Assembly: GCF_013141765.1 (NCBI RefSeq)
Contig: NZ_WHOD01000102.1
Span: forward strand, 184,700 to 248,699
Direction of reading: 5' to 3'
Source: Paenibacillus foliorum
GTDB taxonomy: Bacteria; Bacillota; Bacilli; Paenibacillales; NBRC-103111
DNA: 64,000 nucleotides
Part shown: piece by piece, positions 18,112-28,341 of the stretch
Numbering within the stretch: the stretch's first letter is position 1
Layout of the letters: each line of letters opens with the position of its first letter
Program-made: the position numbers and the translations under genes
The notes under the pieces: model-generated
Told to the model about the DNA's origin: nothing
The model's input: only the letters and a program-made list of their open reading frames with translations
Database searches by the model: none

Positions 18112-18186
18112 CTGGTGTGCAACTTTCGTTTGTGCGTGGTGAGGGTATGAGTGTGGTGACTTGACCAAGCGGAGGTTCAATAAAAG

Positions 18187-20556
18187 CTAGCTGTCTTCTT
18201 TCATTCGCATTTGCCTGAATTGTCCCGGTGTGATCCCTTCATGCCGCTTGAACACGCGAATAAATGTATTGGAATTGGTGAATCCCACCTTATCGGAAAT
18301 TTCAACCACCGTTTCATTGGTTTTCCGCAGCATGATTTTCGCCTGCTCTACCCGCCTTGTATTAATATAATCGACGAAATTCATGCCCGTGGTTTCTTTA
18401 AAGATACTGCTCAGGTAAGAAGGAGACAATCCAATATTTTCACCCAAAATAGTCAGTGACAAATCCAGATGATAATTATTTTCCACATACTCTTGAATTT
18501 GATTAAACAAGCTCGTGTTCTGACCTTGCTTCTTCTGTTGAATCCATTCACTGATGCTGCCGAATATCCGCTCAATGAACTCCTTCTTATCCTGCAGCCT
18601 TGCATATAAATTTACTTCTTTATATAAATCGAAGGAGTCCCCGAATATTTCCCCTGTAGTGGACTGTACTTCATAAATGGTCCGAATAGCGGTACCAGCA
18701 AGAGCTTGGAACAGGTTAGCAATAATCTCGGGCGATAAACCCCCTTCCTTCAAATTTTCTCCCCATAATGCTAATAAGTGCTGATGCAAAGCTGTCTTAT
18801 TTCCGGTTTTTACACAATTGATGATATGCTTCTCTGTTTCAATGGAATAAATAAAGGAGCGCTCCGGCATTTTGCCAACTTCGTCTACAAAGATAACACT
18901 GCCTTCTCCCTTGACAATCTTATACTGCAACGCCGACAATGCTTCAACATAGGATAAGGGCACTTCCTCTACCGACCTGTGAATGTTACCTATACCCACT
19001 GTGAATGTCCGGCCATGCTCCTGCTCAAAATAAGTAGTAACCCTGCGAATAAAATCATGAATGATTTCGGGCTTCGGGCTGCTGTGGTCCAGGTTCAATA
19101 AGGAAATAATTTTATCATTTCGCTTGCGTATCGATTTCACAGCCATATGGGCTTCGTCCGACCCGTCCGCTCCGGCAGCCATTCCGTCTATTATTTCTAA
19201 AATATTATGGTAATAAGGACTGATCCGATCCTCCAGAGAAAAATCGACCGTTTCAAATACAATAATTTGAAATGAATCATAGTTAAACTCCATTTGGAGC
19301 TCATTTGTAAGCCCTTCCAGGTTAGCCGATGATACTCTGCCCTCAATCAGATCATAGAGAAACTTTTGCCTAAGTGACGGAAGATTTTTTTCAAAAGAAT
19401 CCCTCAAGCTCTGGTTCTCATAATAAACATAGTTAATAATCCGGTCGATAAAATCGAGCTCATCCTCTTTCAAATGATCTTGTCCTTCAGCTTGCTTACG
19501 GGCAAATAAGCTTATATAGCTTACGATTTTATTAATGGGACGATAAATCCGGTTAGTTAAAAAATAAGACATAATCAACCCGCCTGCGAGACAAATCATA
19601 GCGGCCACGAGCGTGAATTCCCGGATCTTGCTTGCCTTTTCAGTAATAAAAGCCGTAGGTACGATACTTATATACTTCCAGTCGTTTACATTCGAGGAGG
19701 TAAATACAATCTGGTACGACCTGCCGTCTATCGTTGTATTCAGGTATCCTTCTTGCTGGTCTATCTTCCTTACTTCTCCCGTAATGGCCTCCTTAACAGA
19801 GTTAATAAGCTCATCCTGCTCACTGCGAATTCTGCTATTAAACAGCACCTCCCCATTGGCATCCACCGTATAAATGAAGGCCGGATACGGATCGCTGACC
19901 CTTTGGACCATTCCCGAGAAGTCATCGGTATTGATTGTAAGGTATAAGGCACCCGTCGGTTTTATTTCACTTAACGGAACCGTCCGCACGAATGTAATGT
20001 TGGATGAGCTTACACCATATGAAGACGTTTTAAACCTGCCTATAGAGATAAATCCGTGATGGCTTGAACGGTTGTTTTGCCAATTGATTTTCTGATCGGT
20101 CTGGTAAATATTTTGATAATAGTATTCGTTATTGTATTTGGATTCATAGTTCACAACGGTAGGGTACCTGTAAAATTGGATCCATATATCGGAAATAAGA
20201 ATGTTCGACAGCTTCACGCTTTTCAAATACTTGATAATATCCAGAAACAGCAGCTGATCGCGGTCCCATGTTGCTTCCGACAGGTAAAGGGCTCTTCGGA
20301 CCTGGGAATGCAGAGAAATCTGAAAAGACAGGTCGTCCAGAGATCTTAATGTTTTATCAATGTTATCTCGCGCCTGCTCAATATATTTATTATTCGATTT
20401 CACGACTTCTTCAACGAGCAGGGAAAAGGATTGCGTATACGAAACATAACCGAAAGTAAGAACGGCGACCAGAATGAATAAGTTAAAAAGAAACAACATC
20501 TTCACAAAAATACTTTTTTGTTTGTAGACCTTTAAGCTTTGCGGAATTAATTTCAT
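18187..20556 (-). CDS. Membrane-spanning AraC-family one-component sensor-regulator
   Basis: A 789-residue protein with a membrane helix at about 18-41, an extracellular Cache-like sensor region (about 42-310), a second helix at about 312-335 and a C-terminal AraC DNA-binding domain (about 690-788: LSPSYLSSIFKETTGMNFVDYIN, then VGFTNSNTFIRVFKRHEGITPGQF). Such proteins sense sugars outside the cell and activate a neighbouring ABC importer. Here it lies between a GH43 gene and the LplB/LplC/LplA operon, so it probably controls one or both. A GGGGGG ribosome site precedes the ATG. A terminator follows. Confidence 0.93.
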   Translation of the reverse strand: MKLIPQSLKVYKQKSIFVKMLFLFNLFILVAVLTFGYVSYTQSFSLLVEEVVKSNNKYIEQARDNIDKTLRSLDDLSFQISLHSQVRRALYLSEATWDRDQLLFLDIIKYLKSVKLSNILISDIWIQFYRYPTVVNYESKYNNEYYYQNIYQTDQKINWQNNRSSHHGFISIGRFKTSSYGVSSSNITFVRTVPLSEIKPTGALYLTINTDDFSGMVQRVSDPYPAFIYTVDANGEVLFNSRIRSEQDELINSVKEAITGEVRKIDQQEGYLNTTIDGRSYQIVFTSSNVNDWKYISIVPTAFITEKASKIREFTLVAAMICLAGGLIMSYFLTNRIYRPINKIVSYISLFARKQAEGQDHLKEDELDFIDRIINYVYYENQSLRDSFEKNLPSLRQKFLYDLIEGRVSSANLEGLTNELQMEFNYDSFQIIVFETVDFSLEDRISPYYHNILEIIDGMAAGADGSDEAHMAVKSIRKRNDKIISLLNLDHSSPKPEIIHDFIRRVTTYFEQEHGRTFTVGIGNIHRSVEEVPLSYVEALSALQYKIVKGEGSVIFVDEVGKMPERSFIYSIETEKHIINCVKTGNKTALHQHLLALWGENLKEGGLSPEIIANLFQALAGTAIRTIYEVQSTTGEIFGDSFDLYKEVNLYARLQDKKEFIERIFGSISEWIQQKKQGQNTSLFNQIQEYVENNYHLDLSLTILGENIGLSPSYLSSIFKETTGMNFVDYINTRRVEQAKIMLRKTNETVVEISDKVGFTNSNTFIRVFKRHEGITPGQFRQMRMKEDS

Positions 20557-20613
20557 ACCGCATCCCCCCCTTACTTGCTGTTCCCGGACTGTACAGTCTT
20601 GATTGCACCCGAC

Positions 20614-22245
20614 TTAATCGGTCTGCCCCCGGTATGTAAATTGCTTGAATAACGCTTTGCCTTGTGGCTGGTACATGACCCCAAGAGCAAACAGACCAAC
20701 CCGCGGCGCCGTATAGCACTTGTATCTCGCAAAATTTTCCGGATACAGGAAATCCGCCGGCACTGTGAGGTCAATCGGCTCATACTTGACACCATCTGTC
20801 GAGTAGGTAAACGTAAACCTCCTGTTGATAGCATCCAAGCGTGTCTTCAGCCAGATGTCCGTCCCAATCGCAACCTCGAGCTTTTGCTGGTACAGCTGAT
20901 TGCGGAAGCACTTCTCCGAGCGATCTATTTGCAAATATAGTCCGTCATACTCCTGCTTCTCATGCAGCCTGCTGACATCGAGCTTTTGTCCTGCCGTTTG
21001 CCCTATTCCGTTACGGATGCTGACCAGCAGCATGCCATCCATGTCTCGGTACAGCAGGAGACCGGCTTCTTCGCCTAACGTTTGCGGTTCGAAGGAGAGG
21101 CGCACCTCCGCTTCGAAGGCGAAATGCTCCCATCGGCGTGTCAACAGAAGCGTCTCACCTGGAACGTACAGCGAGTATGGCGCGCAGTCCAATTCTAGCC
21201 CTTCCCCAGTGAGCCTGAAGCTGTCCTGCAGCGGATGCCGCACCCATTCCCAGACCGGGGAGAGCCGCGGCTCGGTGAACCGGTCCGTTTCATCTAAGGC
21301 GTTGACGGCATCAACGGCGTATGTGTGCTGGTCAGGCAACCGCTCCATTCCTGCGGGAAGCTCGATCCACTCCGCCGGCTCACCACTGTCGCCGACCTCC
21401 AGCCAGCCGTCATCTGTCCAGCGGACCGGCTCGAGGAAGGTTTCACGTCCCAGCGGCGTACTGCCGTTCGGCGTCAGTGGGCGGCCGCCCAAGTGGAGCA
21501 TCCACCAGTTTCCATGCGGATCATCCACCAGCTTGCCGTGCCCGGCTTTCTGCAGCGGTTTGTTCGGATCCCGCTGGGTTAAAACCGGATTTAACGGGCA
21601 CGGTTCATAAGGCCCCCACACCGAACGGCTGCGGGCTATCGTTTCTTTATGTCCGAAGGCTGTGCCGCCCTCCGCCAACAGCAAGTAATACCAGCCGCTG
21701 CGCTTCAAAATATGAGGTGCCTCAGGCGTGCTTCCCCCAGTGCCAGGCCACACCTGCTTCGGCTCGCCTACCAGTCGGGAACCGTCACCGGCAAGTTCTT
21801 GTACCCAGCCTCCGCCAAAGGCGAGGTAGCGCCTGCCGTCGTCATCGTTGAAGATCGATGGATCAATGAAATGATGATTAAGCACAATGCCATCACTGTA
21901 TGGACCTTCCGGACAGTCTGCGACATATAACACATTCGTACAACGAGGCTGACCGTGGAAATACGGCACAACCACCCAAAACTTCCCATCATAATAAGAA
22001 ATATCGGGAGCAAATACGCCATGCGAGTCGGGTACACCGGTTAGGTCAAGCTGACTGCGGCGGGTAATGACGTGACCGATCGGCTTCCAGTGCACCAAAT
22101 CTCGTGAATGGTGTATCATCACACCAGGGAAATACTGAAACGTCGAGGTGACGACGTAGTAATCAGAGCCAACCCGAACCACAGAAGGGTCAGGATGATC
22201 TCCCGGAAGCACCGGATTAGGGAAACGATTTATAGGGTTAGACAT
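20614..22245 (-). CDS. Glycoside hydrolase family 43 enzyme (beta-xylosidase/arabinofuranosidase type)
   Basis: A 543-residue cytoplasmic-looking enzyme with no signal peptide. The five-bladed propeller motifs are present: catalytic base Asp19 in HPDPS, the pKa-modulating Asp128 in FIDPSIF and the acid Glu175 in TPEAPHI. The C-terminal half (about 330-540) is a beta-sandwich like the GH43 C-terminal domain of beta-xylosidases. The ATG at 22245 has an AAAGGTG site; the upstream in-frame start at 22254 does not. It would cleave imported xylo- or arabino-oligosaccharides. It lies 57 nt upstream of the AraC regulator, so both may be one transcript. Confidence 0.93.
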   Translation of the reverse strand: MSNPINRFPNPVLPGDHPDPSVVRVGSDYYVVTSTFQYFPGVMIHHSRDLVHWKPIGHVITRRSQLDLTGVPDSHGVFAPDISYYDGKFWVVVPYFHGQPRCTNVLYVADCPEGPYSDGIVLNHHFIDPSIFNDDDGRRYLAFGGGWVQELAGDGSRLVGEPKQVWPGTGGSTPEAPHILKRSGWYYLLLAEGGTAFGHKETIARSRSVWGPYEPCPLNPVLTQRDPNKPLQKAGHGKLVDDPHGNWWMLHLGGRPLTPNGSTPLGRETFLEPVRWTDDGWLEVGDSGEPAEWIELPAGMERLPDQHTYAVDAVNALDETDRFTEPRLSPVWEWVRHPLQDSFRLTGEGLELDCAPYSLYVPGETLLLTRRWEHFAFEAEVRLSFEPQTLGEEAGLLLYRDMDGMLLVSIRNGIGQTAGQKLDVSRLHEKQEYDGLYLQIDRSEKCFRNQLYQQKLEVAIGTDIWLKTRLDAINRRFTFTYSTDGVKYEPIDLTVPADFLYPENFARYKCYTAPRVGLFALGVMYQPQGKALFKQFTYRGQTD

Positions 22246-22345
22246 TCTTATCACCTTTCATCTCTTTATGAACACGCGTACATTATAGGAATGATGTAAG
22301 TATTCGACCTTAATTCAGTAAATCCTTCCATACTGTTGTACAACA

Positions 22346-23134
22346 TCACCTGTCCTGCAGCGGCGGTTCCGTCTCCATCCAATTCCACTCATTATTCGTG
22401 ACAAATATACTAACAGCCTGATGGCGGCTAACTCCCCAATCCTGAAATTCACTTATAAGCTCGACAAATGCTGTGATGCGCTCCAAGGTCGGCTGCTGCA
22501 CAAGCTCATTAGCTAACGCAACGAAATGTTCAGGTTTCACTGGAGCGTCCTCCACCACTCGCATGAATGATTTATGGCAAGGAAACAGCACCCTGTTATA
22601 GGCAAGAATCATCCTTCCTGCGAACAAAACAAGATTACTGGCCGAGTGGCTCAACAAATACGGGTTATTTTGTTCAATCGCTTTTTTCGCAAAATAGTTG
22701 CCGTACAACGATACCTGCGCATAAAAGTCAGTTAGATTCTTCTCACGATTAGCCTCGGGATACACAGGAATTTGTTGCAGAAGCGCATCCAGCCCCTCTA
22801 TTCTGGAAAAGGCTGCATAAGACCCGAGAAATGAAGCTCTCGTCGGTTCACTGCCGCGGCTCACTGCTTGTTCCAAGAAGCTGTAGTTGATAACTTTGCC
22901 GTCAATATAGCCTCCTGAGTAGTCGCATACCTCTTTATTGAAATAAAAAAGATCATTGCGTGAATTTCTGCTTGCAAACTCCTCGTCCGTCACGACCAAA
23001 TAAACATCAATATCCGAATCTTCTCTTTCGATGCCTTTGGCGATGGAGCCTGCGATAATAAGCGCGAGAATACTTGAATCCTTCTGCAAAATCTCCACTA
23101 ATCTGACAATCGATTGGCTGTGATGCTCTTTCAT
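22346..23134 (-). CDS. Nucleotidyltransferase-fold protein (minor aminoglycoside-nucleotidyltransferase-like)
   Basis: A 262-residue protein with the polymerase-beta-type nucleotidyltransferase signature GSIAKG followed by EDSDIDVYLVV near residues 27-48, which supplies the metal-binding acidic pair. The rest is a helical domain of no recognisable type. The ATG at 23134 is chosen from AAAGGAG nine bases upstream. Proteins with this arrangement include aminoglycoside adenylyltransferases and many of unknown substrate; I cannot choose. It stands between a terminator and the GH43 gene and does not obviously belong to the sugar locus. Confidence 0.75.
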   Translation of the reverse strand: MKEHHSQSIVRLVEILQKDSSILALIIAGSIAKGIEREDSDIDVYLVVTDEEFASRNSRNDLFYFNKEVCDYSGGYIDGKVINYSFLEQAVSRGSEPTRASFLGSYAAFSRIEGLDALLQQIPVYPEANREKNLTDFYAQVSLYGNYFAKKAIEQNNPYLLSHSASNLVLFAGRMILAYNRVLFPCHKSFMRVVEDAPVKPEHFVALANELVQQPTLERITAFVELISEFQDWGVSRHQAVSIFVTNNEWNWMETEPPLQDR

Positions 23135-23174
23135 TAACATCAGCTCCTTTATAGGGTTGTCAAACAATCAAAAC

Positions 23175-23208
23175 AGCATCTTTCAACAGAAATGCGCTGA
23201 AAGATGCT
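23175..23208 (-). terminator. Terminator after the SBP gene of the GH106 locus
   Basis: AGCATCTTTCA and TGAAAGATGCT form a perfect 11-bp stem with a 12-nt loop. On the minus strand it runs into GTTTTGATT. The T tract is short but the stem is strong. Confidence 0.75.
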
Positions 23209-23270
23209 GCTCTATGCTGTACACATGTACCTGTTCTATTATGAACATGCTCCAAAGTGAAGCTTATTTC

Positions 23271-24824
23271 TTACTTACCCGACCGCTTTTTATAAGCATC
23301 AGTCATCTCTTGGCTCATTTTGACTACATTCGGGTCGTTTTTCATTTTGTTAACATAGTCATCCCATGCTGAAATCGGTGCCGCGCCAAGCAATATTTTG
23401 GTTTTTAAGTTGGTCAGGTTTTTCATAAACTCCGGCAAAAATTGCTGCATCGTCGGCGAATACAGACCCGTGCTGATATCAGCTACACTATTTTTTGTCC
23501 GATCATCCTGAACTTTTTTGAATAGCTCGTTGGCTTCCTTGGTGAAGAAAAGCTTGGTCGAGCTTGCATAAGGATCGGCAACATATACGATTTGGTTGAA
23601 ATCCGGACCGTTGTGTTCGCCAAGCTTAGCTGAATCCACAACCTTCACGCCGTCTTTAACTGTATGATCAATGCCTTCCATGCCATAAGTTTGGATATCA
23701 AACACTTCATCATTCATCCAGGTATCAACCAGCTTCAGAATTCGCTTCATTTTGGCTTCAGGTACGCTTTTTGGAATAGCCAGAGAACCCGCGAAGCCCG
23801 GTCCCTTCGGATTATAATTATTCACAGAAGTAAGCGGATAGAAGTCGGTTTCCTTGAATGAAGGAGTTACTTTCTTCACATCGGCATAGTAATCATGCAG
23901 CGTCCCTGCCTTGTTAACTATCATGCCTGCTTTACCGGCCTTGAACAACTCCTTAAGCTGAGTCAGCTTCATCGAAGCAAAATCCTCAGGAATCAGCTTC
24001 TCTGATACTAGCTTGGTCATATATTCAAGCGCTTGTCTTTCTTCCGGCAAAAATGCAGTGAAAACCATCTTGCCATCTACGAACTTCCAGTTTCCATTAG
24101 TGCCTGTAAAAGAGTTCTCAATCTGAGTGAGCGCTCCCATTGGAGCAATAGTGTCATTCGGGTCAACGTTAGCTGCAAAAGGGATGGTATCCTTCTTGCC
24201 ATTTTTGTCAGGATCGTTTTCTGCAAACGCCTTCAATACCTGATACAATTCATCCGTATTGGTCGGCGGCTTCATGCCTACTGCATCCAGCCAATCCTTC
24301 CGTAGAATAAAGAAGGAATCTGCCTCTGAAGGCCGTGGGCGTGGGATTGAGTAATTTTTTCCATCCTCCATTTTAGTCAAATCCCAGGCTGTCTTGGAGA
24401 TTTTGTTAGATAGATTCGGATAATCCTTAATATAATTGGAAATATCCCAGAATGCACCCTGCTGTACCATCGAACGGAATACGGAGGAGAAAGGGTCATT
24501 AATGTAGATTAAATCGGCAATATCCCCTGAAGCAAGAGTTACATTCAATTTATCCTGATAGCTGTTAGCGGACACCCATTGAATATTCATCTTGGAATTA
24601 GTAGCCTTTTCTATGGCCCGTTTAATCGGATTATCATCAGCGGCAGGGGTAGTGGCGAATAATACGGTCATGACACTGAGATTTAGCGGCCCCTCCGCTT
24701 TACCATCCTGCGCTCCCGCTCCAGAACTTGGCGCTTTCTCAGCAGCACCGCCGCACGCCGATAACAAACCGCCTAACATAAGGACCGACGCCAAGCTGAG
24801 TGCGACCTTCTTTTTCTTTATCAT
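23271..24824 (-). CDS. Carbohydrate ABC transporter substrate-binding lipoprotein
   Basis: A 517-residue binding protein with a lipoprotein signal and lipobox LSACG near residue 24. It resembles the LplA-type protein at 14364-15962 in layout (ENDPDKNGKKDTIPFA and a KILLGAAPISAWDDYVNKMKN ending), and serves the permease pair encoded at 27459-29298. An AAAGGAGGAG site precedes the ATG. The AraC regulator gene lies between it and the permeases, a common order for these loci. The 211-nt gap upstream holds a weak GC-rich stem with seven Ts. Confidence 0.92.
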   Translation of the reverse strand: MIKKKKVALSLASVLMLGGLLSACGGAAEKAPSSGAGAQDGKAEGPLNLSVMTVLFATTPAADDNPIKRAIEKATNSKMNIQWVSANSYQDKLNVTLASGDIADLIYINDPFSSVFRSMVQQGAFWDISNYIKDYPNLSNKISKTAWDLTKMEDGKNYSIPRPRPSEADSFFILRKDWLDAVGMKPPTNTDELYQVLKAFAENDPDKNGKKDTIPFAANVDPNDTIAPMGALTQIENSFTGTNGNWKFVDGKMVFTAFLPEERQALEYMTKLVSEKLIPEDFASMKLTQLKELFKAGKAGMIVNKAGTLHDYYADVKKVTPSFKETDFYPLTSVNNYNPKGPGFAGSLAIPKSVPEAKMKRILKLVDTWMNDEVFDIQTYGMEGIDHTVKDGVKVVDSAKLGEHNGPDFNQIVYVADPYASSTKLFFTKEANELFKKVQDDRTKNSVADISTGLYSPTMQQFLPEFMKNLTNLKTKILLGAAPISAWDDYVNKMKNDPNVVKMSQEMTDAYKKRSGK

Positions 24825-25035
24825 TCTGTGACTCCTCCTTTTATTTGTTTGAAATTCAATGTCATTCTCATCTGCAACTTAACCGTAAGCCAATTCGCAT
24901 CTTCAGACAATCGCACTTTCTTGCAAGCCCCCTATTGGAGCGATTGGACTTTGTTGCACGACCAGTAGTAATTGAAGTAGCGCTGCTATAAGCGTAAAAA
25001 AAGCCAATTAACCGCCATTTACCGCGGGTTTCCGC

Positions 25036-27387
25036 TCAATGCTCTCTGATCATTTCTCTATAATGGCTTGGCGTTACACCTTCGTATTTTTTGAAAATCC
25101 GGTTAAAGTAGCTTTGTTGATAGCCAACCTTTTCCGCAACCTCCGTAATCTTAAGCTCGCTTTCCCGAAGCAACTGTTTAGCCGTAGCAAGACGGATATT
25201 AGTCAAATAGTCAATAAAGTTAATTCCAGAGATTTGCTTAAATGCCCGGCTTAACGTATAAGGGCTCGTCCCGAAATGTTCGGCGCATGAATCTAAGGAC
25301 AAATCGGTCATGTACCGTTCATTCAAATAGAGAATAACCTGCTCAACCATTTGCTTCAAATGAAAGTCCTGCTTGCTGATCAGCTCTTGAACGAAGGTTC
25401 CTACAACTTTATGCTTAAACCATTTGAGCATTTCATCCGGTCCGTTCTGCATACTTAAATGGTCGAACAAGTTAGCTCCCTCGAAGATATGAACCGGGTT
25501 CATCCCTGACTGTACCATCGCGTTCAGCACACTGCCGAGAAGTTGAAGCATCCCTTGTCTAGCGATCATTTCGGTGGAGCCATCTTGCGATATTTCCGCT
25601 AAAAATTGCTCGATTAATGCGGCAGCTTCATCTTCAGAGCCCATCCGTATGGAATGAATGATCTCCTTCTCCAATGTAAACGGATAGCTGAATTTCCGCT
25701 GTGAATCGGATTTATTAAGCTTATTCAGATCAATAATTTGACTGACATCGAGCAGCTCCCGATAGCCTAGCGCTTGGCGCGCCTCTTCGAACATATAAGG
25801 AATTTGTTTAATTTGCATCGTTTGTTTGCTAATGGAAACCGTGATCTGCACCTTCAGCGTTCGATGAATAGCTTGTATGAGCTCCTGACAATAGTCATGC
25901 AGCTCCGAGCGCAGCCGTTTCGGTAATTCATCTGACGGCAGCAGCAGCAATATACCTATCGTCAAATCGTGAAAGTTCACAATCTCGCATTCCAGCCCCC
26001 GATTTTGCGAAAGCTCTCCGACTATATTAGCCACTGCAAAGGTAACGAGCTCCTCATCTCCCGAGTTAAAGCGGCCTTCCAATTCGGTAAGCCCCCTGAT
26101 TTGGAGCATGATAGCAACGAAGGATTTGTCATCTGTATGTCTTCCAAAATGAAGCAGCCGTTCTCGGATATCGTGTTCGGAATAGGAAAATAAATAGCCT
26201 TGAACAAGCTGAAGCATGTACCCCTCCCTCACTAGAGGCATCTGCTGGTTAAGGATATTACGGAGCGACTGGCTTTCACTGGCAAGCGTTAACCAATGGT
26301 TTTCGATTAAATCAAACTCATCTTTATTTCTAGGACGGGATGAGCTTTCTTTATCCCCGGCAAGCAAATCAAGCAACCGCTTGATGGGCGTGTATAAACG
26401 ATACGTACCTAGCCAGGAGAACAAGAATGCTAATATAAGCCCGCCCAAGCTAATGATTATGATGAATTTGGATATAAACCTTACCGGAGACGTTATCGCA
26501 CTTAGAGGAGCTGCTGACAAATAAGTCCACGTGTTGCCAAGGCGCGTGAATGATCCTGAAGAGACCGAATAGGTTATTTTATTATGGGTAAAGAGAAACG
26601 AGTTTTCTTTTCCCTCCCGCTTCTGATACTCCATTCTCAATGCTTCATCCAGCTCGGATGGCCTGCCGTTTCCTGTCACAACCCAATTACCTGCCATCAT
26701 AATCGTGGCCCCTTCGTCGTAAGGGGTAAGTGTTCTCAGCAGCTTGCTCAATTTACTCTCATCAAGAGAAGCGATCAATACTCCGAACGGCTCCAAGCTC
26801 CCTCCAGGGAACTTGGTTACAAGCATCAGCTTGGATTTACTGCTGTTTTCTTCTCCAGCGATTGAAATCCCATTCGTCCAAAAGATTGTTTTTCTCTGTT
26901 TCAGGTAAGAATTATAGGTTTCAATATCCTCATTTTTTTCTAATAAGACATACTTCTCCTTGTTCATCATGAGGGGTCTTGGCTTGTTCAAGAAAAACTC
27001 CGCCTTTTCAATAAGCGGATGAGACCCCTCTATCACGATCATCGTCCGGTATAACTCCTGCACCTGCTCAAATTTATATACAAAGTCAATATCCTTCAGC
27101 TTCTGGTCAAACTTTGGGTCAAAGGACCAATGGGAAAAAGTCAGCTCCAAGAAAGCAAGCTGATCATCGACATTCTCAGCACGCTGCTTAATTTGGTTTT
27201 GGTGCAGCCTTTGCAGCTCACTTTCGATATTTCCTGTAGTGAGCCAATAAATGCCTACCCCTGTTATTAATCCAGGAATACATGCGATCAGTACAATCAT
27301 CATCAAGATTTTTTGATAAAAGCTGCGCTTGTAGCCTTGATCCTTTTTCCCTGCTTTCAGCCCATTCAAATTCGGATTTTGAGACAT
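25036..27387 (-). CDS. Membrane-spanning AraC-family sensor-regulator
   Basis: A 783-residue paralogue of the regulator at 18187-20556: first helix about 25-45, Cache-like outside region, second helix about 305-330, and an AraC DNA-binding domain in the last 100 residues (GTSPYTLSRAFKQISGINFIDYL, then VGYQQSYFNRIFKKYEGVTPSHY). The ATG at 27387 has AGGAAGG; an in-frame codon at 27429 is not needed. Its position inside the GH106-importer locus, between permease and binding-protein genes, suggests it activates that locus on sensing a sugar outside the cell. Confidence 0.93.
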   Translation of the reverse strand: MSQNPNLNGLKAGKKDQGYKRSFYQKILMMIVLIACIPGLITGVGIYWLTTGNIESELQRLHQNQIKQRAENVDDQLAFLELTFSHWSFDPKFDQKLKDIDFVYKFEQVQELYRTMIVIEGSHPLIEKAEFFLNKPRPLMMNKEKYVLLEKNEDIETYNSYLKQRKTIFWTNGISIAGEENSSKSKLMLVTKFPGGSLEPFGVLIASLDESKLSKLLRTLTPYDEGATIMMAGNWVVTGNGRPSELDEALRMEYQKREGKENSFLFTHNKITYSVSSGSFTRLGNTWTYLSAAPLSAITSPVRFISKFIIIISLGGLILAFLFSWLGTYRLYTPIKRLLDLLAGDKESSSRPRNKDEFDLIENHWLTLASESQSLRNILNQQMPLVREGYMLQLVQGYLFSYSEHDIRERLLHFGRHTDDKSFVAIMLQIRGLTELEGRFNSGDEELVTFAVANIVGELSQNRGLECEIVNFHDLTIGILLLLPSDELPKRLRSELHDYCQELIQAIHRTLKVQITVSISKQTMQIKQIPYMFEEARQALGYRELLDVSQIIDLNKLNKSDSQRKFSYPFTLEKEIIHSIRMGSEDEAAALIEQFLAEISQDGSTEMIARQGMLQLLGSVLNAMVQSGMNPVHIFEGANLFDHLSMQNGPDEMLKWFKHKVVGTFVQELISKQDFHLKQMVEQVILYLNERYMTDLSLDSCAEHFGTSPYTLSRAFKQISGINFIDYLTNIRLATAKQLLRESELKITEVAEKVGYQQSYFNRIFKKYEGVTPSHYREMIREH

Positions 27388-27458
27388 ACGGCACCTTCCT
27401 AAAGACATTGTTGTACCTGTTATCTTCAACGGTGGTGCGGCGATCTCCTTTAACGGGA

Positions 27459-28328
27459 TTAACCTTTAACCGATCCGACCATGCCCCCCTTGGCAAAATG
27501 CTTCTGAAGAAATGGGTAAACGAGCAAAATCGGTACGGTTGCCACAATAACAGCCGCCATTTGCAGCGTTGTCGAAGGCGGAGCCTGAACAGCGGTGCTG
27601 GAAACCATTAAATCACTATTGTTGGCGCTCAGCAGCATATTTTGCAGCAGCACTTGAATCGGCCATTTGGACGCGTCGTTCAAATAGAGCAGCGCTGTGA
27701 AATACTGATTCCAATAGCCCACGGCGTAGAACAGCCCAAATGCCGCAATAGAAGGCAATGACAACGGCAGTATGATACGGAACCAAGTGGAGAGATCGCT
27801 ACTCCCATCAATCGCAGCCGATTCCTCCAGCTCCACTGGAATGCTGTCAAAAAAGCTTTTCATCAGAATCACGTTCCAACCGCTTGCCAAAGCCGGAATA
27901 ATCAGAGACCATATGTTATTGATTAAGCCTAGCTGCCGAACAACCATATAATTCGGAATAATTCCAGGACTGAATAGAATGGTTAACGTGATCAGAAACA
28001 TAAACAATCGACGGCCTCTCAACCGTTTTCGGGACAAAGCATAGGCTAATCCAGCCGTGACTACGAGACTGCAAGCAGTACCAACTGTAGCTAGAAAACC
28101 GCTGTTGCCTAGAGATCGCATGAATGCTTTGGAAGAAAGCATGTACTCGTAGGAAGCAAGCGACCAATCGCTTGGGAATAGCACGAACGGCTTCTGTAAA
28201 AACTCCGATGGCTCTGTAAACGATACGACAATTACATAATATAGCGGGAAAAAGGCCACGGCTGCGATAATGGCCAGCAGGATTAGATTCGTGACATTGA
28301 TCATACGGTCCCCGATGTGTTCTTTCAC
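27459..28328 (-). CDS. Carbohydrate ABC transporter permease (LplC/YtcP type)
   Basis: A 289-residue permease. It starts with GTG, with a run of Gs seven bases upstream. The EAA loop DSIPVELEESAAIDGSSDLSTWFRIILPLS and the KHFAKGGMVGSVKG C-terminus are diagnostic. Only 13 nt separate it from the partner permease. It is expected to form the pore for import of the oligosaccharide released by or acted on by the GH106-like enzyme. Confidence 0.93.
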   Translation of the reverse strand: MKEHIGDRMINVTNLILLAIIAAVAFFPLYYVIVVSFTEPSEFLQKPFVLFPSDWSLASYEYMLSSKAFMRSLGNSGFLATVGTACSLVVTAGLAYALSRKRLRGRRLFMFLITLTILFSPGIIPNYMVVRQLGLINNIWSLIIPALASGWNVILMKSFFDSIPVELEESAAIDGSSDLSTWFRIILPLSLPSIAAFGLFYAVGYWNQYFTALLYLNDASKWPIQVLLQNMLLSANNSDLMVSSTAVQAPPSTTLQMAAVIVATVPILLVYPFLQKHFAKGGMVGSVKG

Positions 28329-28341
28329 TCCATTACCCCCC

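Noticed and set aside
24990..25020. Terminator after the AraC gene at 25036
   Set aside because: A T7 run follows a GC-rich stretch on the minus strand, but the stem has mismatches and I could not fold it convincingly.
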